Shown here in pieces: positions 53,532-63,725 of a DNA stretch of 64,000 bases. The stretch covers positions 1-64,000 of the forward strand of contig NZ_VOMB01000002.1 in the NCBI RefSeq assembly GCF_019050325.1, in the 5' to 3' direction. The notes under the pieces are model-generated. The model was not told the origin of the DNA and did not search any database. It worked only from the letters and a program-made list of their open reading frames with translations. The translations under genes and the position numbers were made by a program. The stretch comes from [Mycobacterium] fortunisiensis. GTDB lineage: Bacteria > Actinomycetota > Actinomycetes > Mycobacteriales > Mycobacteriaceae. Position 1 is the stretch's first letter; each line of letters starts with the position of its first letter.

Positions 53532-53628
53532 GCACGTCGGCCCGGTGAGCTTCGTCGAGATCTACGTCAGGGCTGTGCCCGCGCGCTCGTGACGACCCTG
53601 GTGTCGATTTCGGCGAAGCGACGCCGAG

Positions 53629-53928
53629 CTAATCGCCCAAGGCCTGCTCGATGCGCTGCACCTTCGCGGTGAGCTGACCGGTATAGCCCGGGCGGATATC
53701 GGCCTTGAGCACCAGGCTGACCCGCGGGGACACCGCCGCGACCACATCCACGGCCTGTCTCACCACGGCCATGACCTCATCCCATTCACCTTCGATGTTG
53801 GTGAACATGGCATTGGTCTCGTTGTGCAGGCCCGAAGCCCGCACCACCCGCACCGCTTCGGCCACAGCGGTGCTGACACTTCCGGTTTCATCCCCACCGG
53901 ACGGGCTGATGCTGAAGGCGACGATCAC
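53629..53928 (-). CDS. Thiamine-binding (MTH1187/DUF77) family protein
   Basis: 99 residues from GTG 53928. Frame extends to 54075, but family similarity starts only at [15 protein letters not shown]. The core continues with [40 protein letters not shown], and [17 protein letters not shown], the standard MTH1187/YkoF-like ferredoxin-fold pattern. Homologues bind thiamine or related compounds. No ribosome site is clear before the GTG. The gene is convergent with ricR and divergent from the MFS gene. Confidence 0.8.
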   Translation of the reverse strand: MIVAFSISPSGGDETGSVSTAVAEAVRVVRASGLHNETNAMFTNIEGEWDEVMAVVRQAVDVVAAVSPRVSLVLKADIRPGYTGQLTAKVQRIEQALGD

Positions 53929-54108
53929 GGAATCGATTGTGCGCTCGCGTGCGTAGGCCTGGGAGTAACCGACGAACTCATGCCTGCTGAAATGCGTCGG
54001 GCGGCCAGGGGTAGGGATGGTCCTCATGGCCGTCGTGCAACCATCAGGCATCCTCTCGGTTCGGCAACCACGCACGGCAACGTCATGGCACTACCGTGGC
54101 ATCCCAGC

Positions 54109-55356
54109 ATGACCTTCAGCGTCACCGGCGAATCGCCTTCCGCCCACACCAGCCCGTGGACACCGCGTGTTGCCACGCAACTCGCCGTCCTCGCAGCGGC
54201 GGCGTTCGTCTACGTCACCGCCGAGATGCTCCCGGTCGGTGCCCTGCCGGCGATCGCAGCCGACCTCCGGGTCAGCGAAGGCCTGGTCGCCACCCTGATG
54301 GCCAGTTACGCCCTGGTCGCCGCGCTCACCACGGTGGCACTGGTCCGGCTCACCGCCCGCTGGCCACGTCGCCGGACCCTGGTCGCGACGCTGGTCTGCC
54401 TGACGGTCTCGCAGGTGATCTCCGCGCTGGCGCCGAACTTCGCCGTGCTCGCCGGCGGCCGGGTGCTGTGCGCGCTGGCCCATGGGCTGATGTGGTCGGT
54501 GATCGCCCCGATCGGCGCCCGGCTGGTGCCGGCCAGCCACGCCGGCCGGGCCACCGCGGCGGTCTACGTCGGCACCGGTCTGGCGTTGGTGGTGGGCAAC
54601 CCGCTCAGCGCCGCGCTCAGCGAGCTGTGGGGCTGGCGGCTTGCGGTGGCTGTCATCGGCACGGCAGCCGCGCTGGTGGCGCTGGCGGCGTGGATGCTGC
54701 TCCCGCCGTTGCCGACGGTGGCAGCCACGGCCGGCGCCGCGGTCGCACCGCGGGACCACCGGCGCAACCGCCGGCTGCTCACGCTGTCCGGGCTGACCCT
54801 GATCGGGGTCACCGGGCATTTCCTGGCCTACACGTTCATCGTGGTGATCATCCGCGACGTGGTCGGCGTCCATGGACCACACCTGGCCTGGCTGCTCGCC
54901 GGCTTCGGCCTGGCAGGCCTGGCCGCGATGGCCGCGATGGCCCGGCCCCTGGACCTGTGGCCCAAGGCCTCGGTGCTCGGGTGCCTCGGCGCGCTGGCCG
55001 CCGCGCTGCTGACCCTGGCGGCCCTGGCCATCGTGGGCCTGCCGGAGGCGTGGGTGGTGGCTGTTGGCGTGGTTGCGGTGGTGCTCTGGGGTGCGGCGTC
55101 CACGGCGCTTCCGCCGATGCTGCAGGCTTCGGCGATGCGGACCGCCCCGGACGATCCGGACGGAGCTTCCGGTCGGTACGTGGCGGCGTTCCAGGTGGGC
55201 ATCATGGGCGGCGCCTTGATCGGCGGTGCGATCTACGATCATGGCGGCCCAGCCGTCACCGTCGGTGCCGCGGCGGCGCTGATCGTGGTCGCGATGTGCG
55301 GCGTCGCGCTGTCTCGCGGCGTATTCACGGTTTCCTGCGGGGGCAGCGACAAGTAA
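54109..55356 (+). CDS. MFS efflux transporter (Rv0191 type)
   Basis: 415 residues from ATG 54109 (ATG 54085 in frame adds 8). Twelve predicted helices. The AraJ/Cmx-like pattern includes TAEMLPVGALPAIAADL after the first helix and VPASHAGRATAAVYVGTGLA in the middle. Position and length fit Rv0191 (413 residues), an MFS protein connected with chloramphenicol efflux in M. tuberculosis. Substrate range here unknown. The proline- and alanine-rich first 20 residues are cytoplasmic. Confidence 0.88.
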   Translation: MTFSVTGESPSAHTSPWTPRVATQLAVLAAAAFVYVTAEMLPVGALPAIAADLRVSEGLVATLMASYALVAALTTVALVRLTARWPRRRTLVATLVCLTVSQVISALAPNFAVLAGGRVLCALAHGLMWSVIAPIGARLVPASHAGRATAAVYVGTGLALVVGNPLSAALSELWGWRLAVAVIGTAAALVALAAWMLLPPLPTVAATAGAAVAPRDHRRNRRLLTLSGLTLIGVTGHFLAYTFIVVIIRDVVGVHGPHLAWLLAGFGLAGLAAMAAMARPLDLWPKASVLGCLGALAAALLTLAALAIVGLPEAWVVAVGVVAVVLWGAASTALPPMLQASAMRTAPDDPDGASGRYVAAFQVGIMGGALIGGAIYDHGGPAVTVGAAAALIVVAMCGVALSRGVFTVSCGGSDK

Positions 55357-55499
55357 CACCCCGGCGCCCGCAACCGATAAACATCGCAGTTCAGCGCCCA
55401 TGGAGTCGGGTGCTGACCAAGAATGCCGGCTCCTGGCGGCAGTAGCTGGTCATTGCCTTATGCGACACTGGAGCGAGTTGTGCTGTCTGGAGGTTACAC

Positions 55500-56519
55500 A
55501 TGCCGAAATCGGCAACACGTCGTCTGATCACCGCTTTCATGGCCGCCGGCGTCGTCGGCGGGCTGGTGTTCAGCCCATCCGCATCCGCAGATCCCGAGGC
55601 ACCGCCGGCGCCCGTCGACCCGGCGGTGCCGGGCCCCCCGCCGGGCGCCTACATCCCGCCGCTGCCGGCCGACCCGGCGGCTCCGGCCGCCGCCGTGCCG
55701 GGCGCACCCACGGCTCCCGCGCCGATCATCAACTACGGCTCCCCGACCATCCCGTTCACCGACGGTGACGCGCCCGGGCAGAGTTCCGTTCCGTTCACCG
55801 GCGAGGCACCGTTCCTGCCGCCGTCGTTCAACCCGGTCAACGGGTCGATGGTGGGTGTGGCCAAGCCCATCTACATCAACTTCCAGCGGCCGATCGCCGA
55901 CCGGCAGATGGCCCAGGACGCCATCCGCATCACGTCGAACCCGCCGGTCGCGGGCCGGTTCTACTGGGTGACCGACACCCAGCTGCGGTGGCGTCCCCAG
56001 GATTTCTGGCCGTCCAACACCGTGGTGAACATCGACGCGGCCGGCACCAAGTCGAGTTTCCGGGTGGGCGACTACCTGGTGGCCACGATCGACGACAAGA
56101 CCAAGAAGATGGAAGTCATGCGCAACGGGAAGCTGGAGAAGACCTTCCCGGTGTCGATGGGCAAGCCCGACGGCAAGCATGAGACCAAGAACGGCACCTA
56201 CTACGTGCTGGAGAAGTTCCCCGACATCGTCATGGATTCCTCCACCTACGGGGTCCCGGTGGACTCCAAGGAGGGCTACAAGCTCAAGGTGAAGGATGCG
56301 GTCCGGATCGACAACAGCGGCGTCTTCGTGCACAGCGCGCCGTGGTCGGTGGCGGCACAGGGCAACAGCAATGTGAGCCACGGCTGCATCAACCTCAGCC
56401 CGGAGAACGCCAAGTGGTTCTACGACAACTTCGGCAGTGGTGATCCGGTGGTGATCAAGAACACCGGCGGCGGTTGGTACAACACCCCAGACGGTGCGTC
56501 CGACTGGCAGATGTTCTAG
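55500..56519 (+). CDS. L,D-transpeptidase (Rv0192 / LdtMt4 type)
   Basis: 339 residues. Signal peptide to about residue 30 (ASA-DP), then a Pro/Ala-rich linker (31-80), an Ig-like domain (about 100-190) with [20 protein letters not shown], and the catalytic YkuD domain (about 193-325) with HSAPWS (His278) and SHGCINLS (His294, Cys296). It forms 3-3 crosslinks in peptidoglycan and is the target type of carbapenems. Position next to Rv0191 fits Rv0192. It lacks an obvious lipobox, so it is probably secreted or anchored by its N-terminus. Confidence 0.94.
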   Translation: MPKSATRRLITAFMAAGVVGGLVFSPSASADPEAPPAPVDPAVPGPPPGAYIPPLPADPAAPAAAVPGAPTAPAPIINYGSPTIPFTDGDAPGQSSVPFTGEAPFLPPSFNPVNGSMVGVAKPIYINFQRPIADRQMAQDAIRITSNPPVAGRFYWVTDTQLRWRPQDFWPSNTVVNIDAAGTKSSFRVGDYLVATIDDKTKKMEVMRNGKLEKTFPVSMGKPDGKHETKNGTYYVLEKFPDIVMDSSTYGVPVDSKEGYKLKVKDAVRIDNSGVFVHSAPWSVAAQGNSNVSHGCINLSPENAKWFYDNFGSGDPVVIKNTGGGWYNTPDGASDWQMF

Positions 56520-56528
56520 AGCCAAGCG

Positions 56529-56571
56529 ATACGACAAAACCCCTGCCCGCTGGGCAGGGGTTTTGTCGTAT
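56529..56571. terminator. Bidirectional intrinsic terminator between ldt and zmp1
   Basis: A 20-bp perfect stem (56529-56548 with 56552-56571) around a 3-base loop. The AAAA/TTTT segments in the arms flank the GC core, so either strand ends in a T-run after the GC-rich part. It starts 9 bases after the ldt stop and ends 5 bases before the zmp1 stop. Clear intrinsic terminator serving both convergent genes. Confidence 0.92.
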
Positions 56572-56576
56572 GCGCG

Positions 56577-58574
56577 TCAGTTCCAGATGTGCACGCGCTG
56601 ACCCGGCTCCAGGTACAGCTCGTCGGAATCGCCCACCTCGAAGGCCTCGTAGAAGGAGTCGATGTTGCGGATGACGCCGTTGCAGCGGAACTCCGGCGGT
56701 GAGTGCGGATCCACTGCCAGCCGCCGGATCGCCTCGGCGTCACGGGATTTGGTGCGCCACACCTGGGCCCAGCCGAAGTAGACGCGCTGCACCCCGGTCA
56801 GCCCGTCGATCACCGGGGCCTCCTGCCCCTTCAGCGACAGCTCGTAGGCCAGCAGCGCGATGGACAGCCCGCCGAGGTCACCGATGTTCTCGCCGACCGT
56901 GAAGGCGCCGTTCACATGGTGGGAGCCGTCCAGCGCACGAGGGCTGAACTTCTCGTACTGGTCGATCAAAGCCTTTGTCCGGACCTCGAATTCGGCACGG
57001 TCGGCGTCGGTCCACCAGTCCACGAGATTGCCGTCGCCGTCGTACTTGGCGCCCTGATCGTCGAAACCGTGGCCGATCTCGTGCCCGATCACCGCACCGA
57101 TGCCGCCGTAGTTGGCGGCGTCGTCCGCCTCGGCGTCGAAGAACGGCGGCTGCAGAATGGCTGCGGGAAAGACGATTTCGTTCATCCCCGGGTTGTAGTA
57201 AGCGTTGACGGTCTGCGGCGTCATGAACCATTCGTCGCGGTCCACCGGACCGCCCAGCTTGGCCAGTTCGCGGTCGGTGTTCACCACATGGCCGCGCAGG
57301 TAGTTGCCGTAGAGGTCGTCGCGTTCGACCACCAGCGCCGAGTAGTCCCGCCAGCGGGCCGGATAACCGATCTTCGGGGTGAACTTGTCCAACTTGACCA
57401 GCGCCTTGGCCCTGGTCTCCGGCGTCATCCAGTCCAGCTTGTTGATGCTGACGCGGTAGGCCTCGCGCAGGTTGGCCACCAGTTCGTCCATCCGGGCCTT
57501 GGCCTCCGGCGGGAAGTGCCGCTGCACGTACAGCTTGCCCAGCGCGTCGCCCATCAGACCCTCGACCAGCGAAACGCCCCGCTTCCAGCGGTCGCGATTC
57601 TGCTCGGTGCCGCTGAGCGTGCGGCCGTAGAAGTCGAAGTTCTCGGCCACCAGCTCGTCGGTCAGCACCCCGGCGCGCGAGTGGATGACGCGCCAGCGGG
57701 CCCAGGCCTTCCAGTCCTCCAGGTCTGCACCGGCCCACAGTGCGGCGAAGGCGGTGACGTAATCGGGTTGGCGCAGCACCAGCTCGGCGGCCTTCTCCGG
57801 GGTGCTTCCGAGCGCGCCCAGCCAGCCCGACCAATCGAACCCCGGGGCGTCGGTGCCCAGATCGGCGAACCGGCGCAGGTTGTAGGTCAGGTCCGCGTCG
57901 CGGCGCTTGACCACATCCCAGTGCGCGGCGGCCAGCTTGGATTCCAGGGCCACGATGCGCGCGGCGGTGTCGCTGTGATCGCCGCCGGCGTCTCCGTAGA
58001 CCAGCGTGAACATCCGCGCGATATGGCCCGGATAGGCGGCCAGGATCTCGGCGTGCTGCTCGTCGCGGTAGTACGACTCGTCGGGCAGCCCGATGCCGGA
58101 CTGGCTCATGTGCAGCAGGTAGCGGGTCGAGTCCTTGGAATCGGTGTCGACGTACACGCCGGCGCCGCCGGACACCCCGGTGCGCTCCAACCCGCCCAGC
58201 ACCGCGGCCAGTGCATCGCTGTCTGCGGCCCCGTCGATCAGGGCGAGCTCGGCCAGCAGCGGGGCCAGACCGCGGGTGGCGATGGTCTGCTCGTCCATGA
58301 AGCTGGCGTACAGATCGCCGATGCGCTGCTCGTCGGTGCCTTTTTCGACGGCCGACGCCGCAGCCTTTTCACTGGCCTCGGTGATGATGTCCCGGATCTG
58401 TTCCTCGGCCCGGTCATGCAGCAGCCGGAAGGCACCGTCGGTGGCCCGGTCGGCCGGAATCTCGTAGTCCGTCAGCCAACGGCCGTTGACATGGCCGAAC
58501 AGATCGTCTTGCGGGCGGGCCTGCGGGTCGACATGGCTCAGGTCGATACCCGACTTGATCGCTTCTACCGTCAC
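56577..58574 (-). CDS. zmp1: Zinc metallopeptidase Zmp1 (M13 family)
   Basis: 665 residues from GTG 58574, close to M. tuberculosis Zmp1 (663). M13 (neprilysin-like) features: the zinc motif GHEIGHGFDDQG (around residue 495), GENIGDLGGLSIA (third ligand Glu) and the N-terminal ARPQDDLFGHVNGRWL. No signal peptide is seen. Zmp1 has been linked to survival in macrophages and to processing of secreted lipoproteins. It is convergent with the ldt gene through the terminator. Confidence 0.95.
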   Translation of the reverse strand: MTVEAIKSGIDLSHVDPQARPQDDLFGHVNGRWLTDYEIPADRATDGAFRLLHDRAEEQIRDIITEASEKAAASAVEKGTDEQRIGDLYASFMDEQTIATRGLAPLLAELALIDGAADSDALAAVLGGLERTGVSGGAGVYVDTDSKDSTRYLLHMSQSGIGLPDESYYRDEQHAEILAAYPGHIARMFTLVYGDAGGDHSDTAARIVALESKLAAAHWDVVKRRDADLTYNLRRFADLGTDAPGFDWSGWLGALGSTPEKAAELVLRQPDYVTAFAALWAGADLEDWKAWARWRVIHSRAGVLTDELVAENFDFYGRTLSGTEQNRDRWKRGVSLVEGLMGDALGKLYVQRHFPPEAKARMDELVANLREAYRVSINKLDWMTPETRAKALVKLDKFTPKIGYPARWRDYSALVVERDDLYGNYLRGHVVNTDRELAKLGGPVDRDEWFMTPQTVNAYYNPGMNEIVFPAAILQPPFFDAEADDAANYGGIGAVIGHEIGHGFDDQGAKYDGDGNLVDWWTDADRAEFEVRTKALIDQYEKFSPRALDGSHHVNGAFTVGENIGDLGGLSIALLAYELSLKGQEAPVIDGLTGVQRVYFGWAQVWRTKSRDAEAIRRLAVDPHSPPEFRCNGVIRNIDSFYEAFEVGDSDELYLEPGQRVHIWN

Positions 58575-58639
58575 CCCGACATTCTTCCAGAAGGCCGCGG
58601 GTGCGCTGGGCGGGTTTCGCGGCCGGTACCCTCACGGCC

Positions 58640-59239
58640 ATGCCCGAGGCGCCCAGCAAGGACAGCACAGCCGACCATCCCAGCGGCGTCATCACCGGCT
58701 TCGGCTTCGGATCGGCGGTGGCAGGCCTGATTGCGGTGGTCGCGGTCGTCCTGGCCGCGATGGTGTGGTCCAAGCACCGGGACGAGGCCGGCGAACGTGC
58801 GTACCAGACGCGGGTGCTCAGCACCGCCGCCGACTGGACCAACGTGTTGATCAACATCAACTCCCAGAGCGTCGACGCCGGCATGCAGAAGCTGCGCGAG
58901 GGCACTGTCGGGCAGCTCAACGCGGACTTCGACGCCGCCGTGCAGCCCTACCGCGAGTTGGTGCAGCGGTTGAAGGCGCGTACCACCGGGCGGATCGACT
59001 CGGTCGCCATCGAATCGCTCTACCATCCGCCACCGGGCCCGGACGGCCGGCCGGTCCCGGCTCCGAAGAAGGAACTGGCCGGGATGGTCTCGCGCACCGA
59101 CACCGTGCTGGTGGTGGCCACGTCGGTCAGCGAGAACGCCGGCACCGACAAACCTCAGACCGTGCGCTGGAACCTGCGCCTGGACGTCTCCGACGTCGAC
59201 GGCACCCTGATGATCTCGCGGCTGGAGCCGATCCGATGA
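58640..59239 (+). CDS. Membrane protein, Mce-associated-like (Rv0199 type)
   Basis: 199 residues from ATG 58640. One N-terminal transmembrane helix (about 25-47) is followed by an extracytoplasmic domain of about 150 residues that resembles the SnoaL-like Mce-associated domain. The last strand ends in the DVDGTLMISRLEPIR type of sequence. Position fits Rv0199, which has been connected with Mce/MmpL complexes. The frame is open from 58601, but ATG 58640 gives the expected N-terminus. It overlaps the next gene (ATGA). Confidence 0.85.
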   Translation: MPEAPSKDSTADHPSGVITGFGFGSAVAGLIAVVAVVLAAMVWSKHRDEAGERAYQTRVLSTAADWTNVLININSQSVDAGMQKLREGTVGQLNADFDAAVQPYRELVQRLKARTTGRIDSVAIESLYHPPPGPDGRPVPAPKKELAGMVSRTDTVLVVATSVSENAGTDKPQTVRWNLRLDVSDVDGTLMISRLEPIR

Positions 59240-59925
59240 GGAACCGGTTGCGCGTGGCGGCCTTCGACATCGCCGCCCCACTGGCGGCGATCGCCGCGCT
59301 TGTCTACCTCGGCATCGCGCTGGGCTGGCCGCTGTGGTGGGTCTCGCTGTGCTCGGTCCTGTGTCTGCTGATCGTGCAGGGCGTCGTCGTCAACGTCGTG
59401 CTGGCCCGCCGTGACGGCGTGACGCTGGGCACCGACGACGACGCGCCGGGGCTGCGGCTGGCGGTGGCCGGTGTGGCCGCCGCCGCGCTGGTGGCCGCGG
59501 TGACGGTGGGATACCTGCGCTGGACCGTGCCCGACCGCACCTTCAACAACGACCGCGAGGAAGTGGTGCGCATCGCCAGCAGCGTCTCGGAGGCTACCGC
59601 TACCTTCAGTCCGCAGAGTCCGACGGCCTCCATCGACCGCGCCACCGCGATGATGACACCGGAACGCGCCGAGCAGTTCAAGAACGAATTCTCCGCGGTG
59701 GCAAAGGAATTGACCAGCAAGAGCGTGTCTGCCACCGCCGCCACGATCTCGGCCGGGGTGGAGGCGCTGGGACCGCAGGTGGCCAGCGTCGCGGTGGTGA
59801 TGCGCGGAACCCAGAGTGCCCCGGGCAAACCCACCGACAACGCGGTGCTGGCGCTGCGGGTTGCCTTGAGCAAGACCGACGGCCGCTGGCTCGTCGACAA
59901 TGTGACCCCGTTGCACTCGCGCTAG
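59236..59925 (+). CDS. Membrane protein (Rv0200 type)
   Basis: 229 residues, the same length as Rv0200. Three hydrophobic segments (about 8-30, 32-55 and 74-97) and an extracytoplasmic domain of about 130 residues of the Mce-associated/NTF2-like type (ending DGRWLVDNVTPL, compare the 7982 gene). Function unknown; probably cooperates with the preceding gene. It is convergent with the next gene, with a 33-base gap. Confidence 0.85.
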   Translation: MRNRLRVAAFDIAAPLAAIAALVYLGIALGWPLWWVSLCSVLCLLIVQGVVVNVVLARRDGVTLGTDDDAPGLRLAVAGVAAAALVAAVTVGYLRWTVPDRTFNNDREEVVRIASSVSEATATFSPQSPTASIDRATAMMTPERAEQFKNEFSAVAKELTSKSVSATAATISAGVEALGPQVASVAVVMRGTQSAPGKPTDNAVLALRVALSKTDGRWLVDNVTPLHSR

Positions 59926-59958
59926 GGGTCGGCCCCGACCGGATCGAGCCCGGAAAAA

Positions 59959-60858
59959 CTACTTCCCGGAGCGCTGCGCGGCGAGCTTGGCGAACCGGTC
60001 CGACAGCCGCTGCATGCGCAGCAACAGCGAGGCCGGCGGGCTGGTGGTGCCCTCCAGATAGTCGGCGAAGTTCTCGTTGGACACCCCGACGCGGGACGCG
60101 AATTCGGGTGCCTGCAGTTCGGATCGGCGCAGCATGGACTGGATCTGGCGGGCCACCTCGGCGCGCTCGGTGGCCTCCAGGTGTTCGCGGGTGCGCACCA
60201 GGACCTCCGAGAGTGCCTTGGACACCCCGTACGGGCGCGCGGTCTGCAGCACCTCTTCGACCTGTCGGGCGGTGCGGCCGTAGGGATCACGTTTGATAGC
60301 GGCGACGATGCGCTGCCACACCGCCATGTCGTCGGCTTCCAGCGCAGCGCGGATCGCGGCGGTCGGCCAGTACTCGACCGGCCGGTCGTCGAAGGCGGGC
60401 TGCCGCTGCGGCGGCGCGGCCTGCCCCTGACGGGGTTGGCGCGGCGGCGCCTGCTGCGAGCGCGGTACCGGTGTGCGCGGTACCGGTGTCTGTGGTGTCT
60501 GCGTGCGCTGTCCCTTTGTGCTCGGTGCCGGAGTCCTTTGCTCCTGTGTCCGTTGTACCTGGACAGCCTGCTTCTGGGGGCGTTGTGCCGAAGTCTGTTC
60601 CGCAGAAGGGCGGGGTGCAGAACCGCGGGCCGCAGACGAGCGCGGTGCCGAGGGGCGGGCCGGAGCGGTGCGGGGCGTCGAGGTCCGTTGCGCCGCGGCG
60701 CGGGGCGCCGAAGTGCGTTGCGCCGACGTGCGCTGAGCCTGGGGTCCCTGGGCGCGTTGTCCGGCGGGTCGGCGGGCCGAGGACGGGCTCGGCTGAGCCT
60801 CCTCGCGTCGCGGAATCCGCGCGTCCCTCGATCCCCGGACATCGGGGGCCAACGTCAC
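59959..60858 (-). CDS. Rv0201c-type protein with Arg/Gln/Ser/Pro-rich extension
   Basis: 299 residues from GTG 60858, preceded by GGAGG. The C-terminal half (about 165-299) is the conserved part: ALEADDMAVWQRIVAAIKRD, then TARPYGVSKALSEVLVR, and an XRE-like helix-turn-helix, LQAPEFASRVGVSNENFADY. The N-terminal 160 residues are low complexity, made of repeated AQRTSAPR-like units in an Arg-rich frame. M. tuberculosis Rv0201c is 166 residues as I recall, so the extension is an addition here. It overlaps the mmpL11 stop by four bases. It probably binds DNA or RNA. Confidence 0.75.
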   Translation of the reverse strand: MTLAPDVRGSRDARIPRREEAQPSPSSARRPAGQRAQGPQAQRTSAQRTSAPRAAAQRTSTPRTAPARPSAPRSSAARGSAPRPSAEQTSAQRPQKQAVQVQRTQEQRTPAPSTKGQRTQTPQTPVPRTPVPRSQQAPPRQPRQGQAAPPQRQPAFDDRPVEYWPTAAIRAALEADDMAVWQRIVAAIKRDPYGRTARQVEEVLQTARPYGVSKALSEVLVRTREHLEATERAEVARQIQSMLRRSELQAPEFASRVGVSNENFADYLEGTTSPPASLLLRMQRLSDRFAKLAAQRSGK

Positions 60859-63725
60859 TTCGCCTCCTCCAGCATTGCTACCGCAACCGACAGGCAGCGC
60901 TGCCTGACTTTTTCCCATTCGGCAGCCGCATCCGGGTCCGACAGCGCGAAATCGTGCTCATCGGACGGTTGCGGGTCGGCCAGCCGGCGCACCAGCTGGG
61001 TGGCGACCCATCTGCTCTTCGGGTTCTGCCCACAGTAATACCGGTCCATGCCCGACAACACCAGAGCTGCGGTCTCGGTTTCCATCGATTCGACGAGATC
61101 AGCAAACTCTTCAAAGTCTTTGGCGCTGTTGCGGCACATGATCAGATAACTTTTCAGCCGCAGGGTTTCGGCACCGGTCGGGATCTGCAGCCGGTCGCCG
61201 GTGGGCAGCTGCACGTTGGTGGTCTCCACCGGGCCGAGCCGTTCCACCGGTGCGTTGGGTGCGTCGGCCTCGGTCTCCAACGCATCCAGGGCCACCGAGA
61301 GCCGGCCGCGCCACATGGTCACCGGGTGCACCCCGGCGCACCGCTTGGGGCCGCCGGGCCGCCGCGCGGCCAACCGGGTGGAGGCTTTGCTACACCCGCT
61401 GAACGCCAACGGGTCGGTGACGATGATCGTCTGTGGGGCAAGGTTTTTCATCCGTGCGGCGGAGCGCACCATGGTGCGCAGGTCCGATCCGGTCGGGCCT
61501 TGCGCGGAGATGTCTTCGGGAATGATGACCAGGTCGGTGACCTGGACCTTGGGCAGCGGCTTCTCGAAATCCACCTCGGGCAGCAGCCGGTCCAGCCAGT
61601 GCGGCAGCCACCAGTTCCACTCGTCGAACATGGCCATCAGGGCCGGCACCAGGATCAGCCGGACCACGGTCGCGTCGACGGCGATGGCCACCGCGCAGGC
61701 CACCCCGAGCTGGGCCACCAGCGGCATGCCGGCAAAGGCGAAGCCGATGAACACCGCGATCATGATCAGGGCGGCGCTGGTGATGGTGCGGGCGCTGGTG
61801 CTCACCCCGTAGGCGACGGCGTCACGGGTGTTGTTGGTCTGCAGGAAGCGTTCCCGGATCCGGGTGAGCAGAAAGATCTCGTAGTCCATCGACAGGCCGA
61901 ACGTCATCGCCAGGACCAACGGCGGGATGGTGCTGTCGAGTGAGCTGAGCTTCTGGAACCCCAGCTCCTCGAACCAGCCCCACTGGAACACCACGACGAG
62001 GCTGCCGTAGGCCGCGGCCACCGACAGCACGGTCATCAGAACGCCCTTGAGCGCCAGGACCACCGACCGGATCGACACCAGCAGCATCAGGAAGGCGATC
62101 AGCGCGACGAACAGGAAAACGAACGGCTGGGTACTCGATACCCGGTCGTCGAAATCCTTGATCAGCGCGGTCGGACCGCCCACGTCGATGAGGGCGTTCG
62201 ATCCGGCGGCCGGGGGCAGCTTCTCGCGCATCCAATCGACGGCTTCGCGGGCAGCCAGATCTTCGGGGTCCACCGACAGCACCGCCGACAGCAGCGCGCT
62301 GGAGTTGTCGTCGGAGAACGCCGGCGGCTGCACCGTCACCACGTGCGGCGCCCTGGTCATCTCCTGACGCACCGCGTCGATGGTGGCGGTGGCCCCGGAA
62401 GACGATGCGTCGCCGGCTGCGTCTCCGGAGGGGAACGTCACCAGTACCCGCACCGGGCCCAGCGCCCCGGGACCCAGCGCGTCGGCGGCGGCGTTGACCC
62501 CGCCGCGGATTTCGTGGGTGGGGTCGAACTGGCGCTGCATGCTGTTGCCCAGCACCATGCCGAACGCCGGTGCGGCCAGGATGAGCAACAGCACGGCTGC
62601 GCCGGCGGCCGAGGCCCACGGCCGTCGCATCACCGCTCCGGTCCACCGGGTCCAGAACCGGGACTGGGTGGCCTCGGCGCGGCGGGACCAGTGCAGGTAC
62701 GACGAGCGCTTGGCGGCGGCCTTGCCGAACGTGGCCAGCACCGCCGGGGTCAGTGTGGTGGAGGTCAGGACGGCCACCGCGACGGCCAGGATCGCGCCGG
62801 TGGCCATCGACACCAACACCGGGGTGTCGATGAGATAGATGCCGGTGACCGAGGCGATCACGGTGAGCCCGGACAGCGCCACCGCCAGGCCGGAGGTGGC
62901 CATCGCCGCGTCGACCGCGTCCGCCGGGTCACGGCCGGCGCGCAGTTCCTCGCGGAACCGCATCAGGATGAACAGCGAGTAGTCGATGGCCAGGGCGATG
63001 CCGAACATCGACACCGTGGAGGTGACGAACACGCTCATCTGCGTGTACATCGACAACAGGTAGACCAGCCCCATCGTCACCACGACGGTGCAGATGCCGA
63101 GCACCAGCGGCAGGGCCGCGGCGGCCAGCGAACCGAACACGGCCAGCAGCACCACCAGCACGATCGGCAGGTTCCACTTCTCGGCCGCGGCGATGTCGTG
63201 CTTGGTGGCCTGGGTGGCGGCCGCGCCCAGGGCGCCCTGCCCGATGACGTAGAACTTGACCTTGCCGTTCTCGCTCTCGCCGGGATCCTCGCCGTGGATC
63301 CCTACCTTCTGACGCAGTTGTTTGGCGACGTCGACCGCGCCGGTGTTGTTGAAGTCCAGCTGCAACGTGAGCACGTAGGGCCGGTCCGGCTGCGGCGCCG
63401 GCTGCTGCGGGTTCGGCACGATCTTGACGCTCGGTACCTCGCCGGCCACCTTCTCCAGCCACGCCACCGCCGCGTTCATGTCCTCGAACGAGGCGTCGGC
63501 GCGGGGCGAGGCGATCAGGGCAAGGGGGGACGCGCCCTGGTCTGGGAAATGTTCCTCGAGTTGCCGCTGGACGTGGAGCGACTGCGAACCTTCGACATCG
63601 AAACCGCCGCCGGTCAGGTTCGACGACTGGTTGATCGCGAGGTAGATCGAGGGCACCAGAAGCAACAACCACGTCGCGAAAACCGCCCAGCGGAATCTGC
63701 GCAGATAGCTGCTCAAGCGCATCAT
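60855..63725 (-). CDS. mmpL11: MmpL11 transporter
   Basis: 956 residues. RND exporter with a first helix at about 12-32, a periplasmic domain, a helix group with GIALAIDYSLFILMRFREEL, a second half with FGLSMDYEIFLLTRIRERFL, and a C-terminal cytoplasmic tail of about 200 residues. MmpL11 exports monomeromycolyl diacylglycerol and mycolate ester wax to the cell surface and has been implicated in haem uptake. The gene order (mmpL11 next to the Rv0203-type hemophore, Rv0201c and Rv0200) is that of M. tuberculosis. Start ATG at 63725 (with a second ATG next to it). Confidence 0.95.
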   Translation of the reverse strand: MMRLSSYLRRFRWAVFATWLLLLVPSIYLAINQSSNLTGGGFDVEGSQSLHVQRQLEEHFPDQGASPLALIASPRADASFEDMNAAVAWLEKVAGEVPSVKIVPNPQQPAPQPDRPYVLTLQLDFNNTGAVDVAKQLRQKVGIHGEDPGESENGKVKFYVIGQGALGAAATQATKHDIAAAEKWNLPIVLVVLLAVFGSLAAAALPLVLGICTVVVTMGLVYLLSMYTQMSVFVTSTVSMFGIALAIDYSLFILMRFREELRAGRDPADAVDAAMATSGLAVALSGLTVIASVTGIYLIDTPVLVSMATGAILAVAVAVLTSTTLTPAVLATFGKAAAKRSSYLHWSRRAEATQSRFWTRWTGAVMRRPWASAAGAAVLLLILAAPAFGMVLGNSMQRQFDPTHEIRGGVNAAADALGPGALGPVRVLVTFPSGDAAGDASSSGATATIDAVRQEMTRAPHVVTVQPPAFSDDNSSALLSAVLSVDPEDLAAREAVDWMREKLPPAAGSNALIDVGGPTALIKDFDDRVSSTQPFVFLFVALIAFLMLLVSIRSVVLALKGVLMTVLSVAAAYGSLVVVFQWGWFEELGFQKLSSLDSTIPPLVLAMTFGLSMDYEIFLLTRIRERFLQTNNTRDAVAYGVSTSARTITSAALIMIAVFIGFAFAGMPLVAQLGVACAVAIAVDATVVRLILVPALMAMFDEWNWWLPHWLDRLLPEVDFEKPLPKVQVTDLVIIPEDISAQGPTGSDLRTMVRSAARMKNLAPQTIIVTDPLAFSGCSKASTRLAARRPGGPKRCAGVHPVTMWRGRLSVALDALETEADAPNAPVERLGPVETTNVQLPTGDRLQIPTGAETLRLKSYLIMCRNSAKDFEEFADLVESMETETAALVLSGMDRYYCGQNPKSRWVATQLVRRLADPQPSDEHDFALSDPDAAAEWEKVRQRCLSVAVAMLEEAK

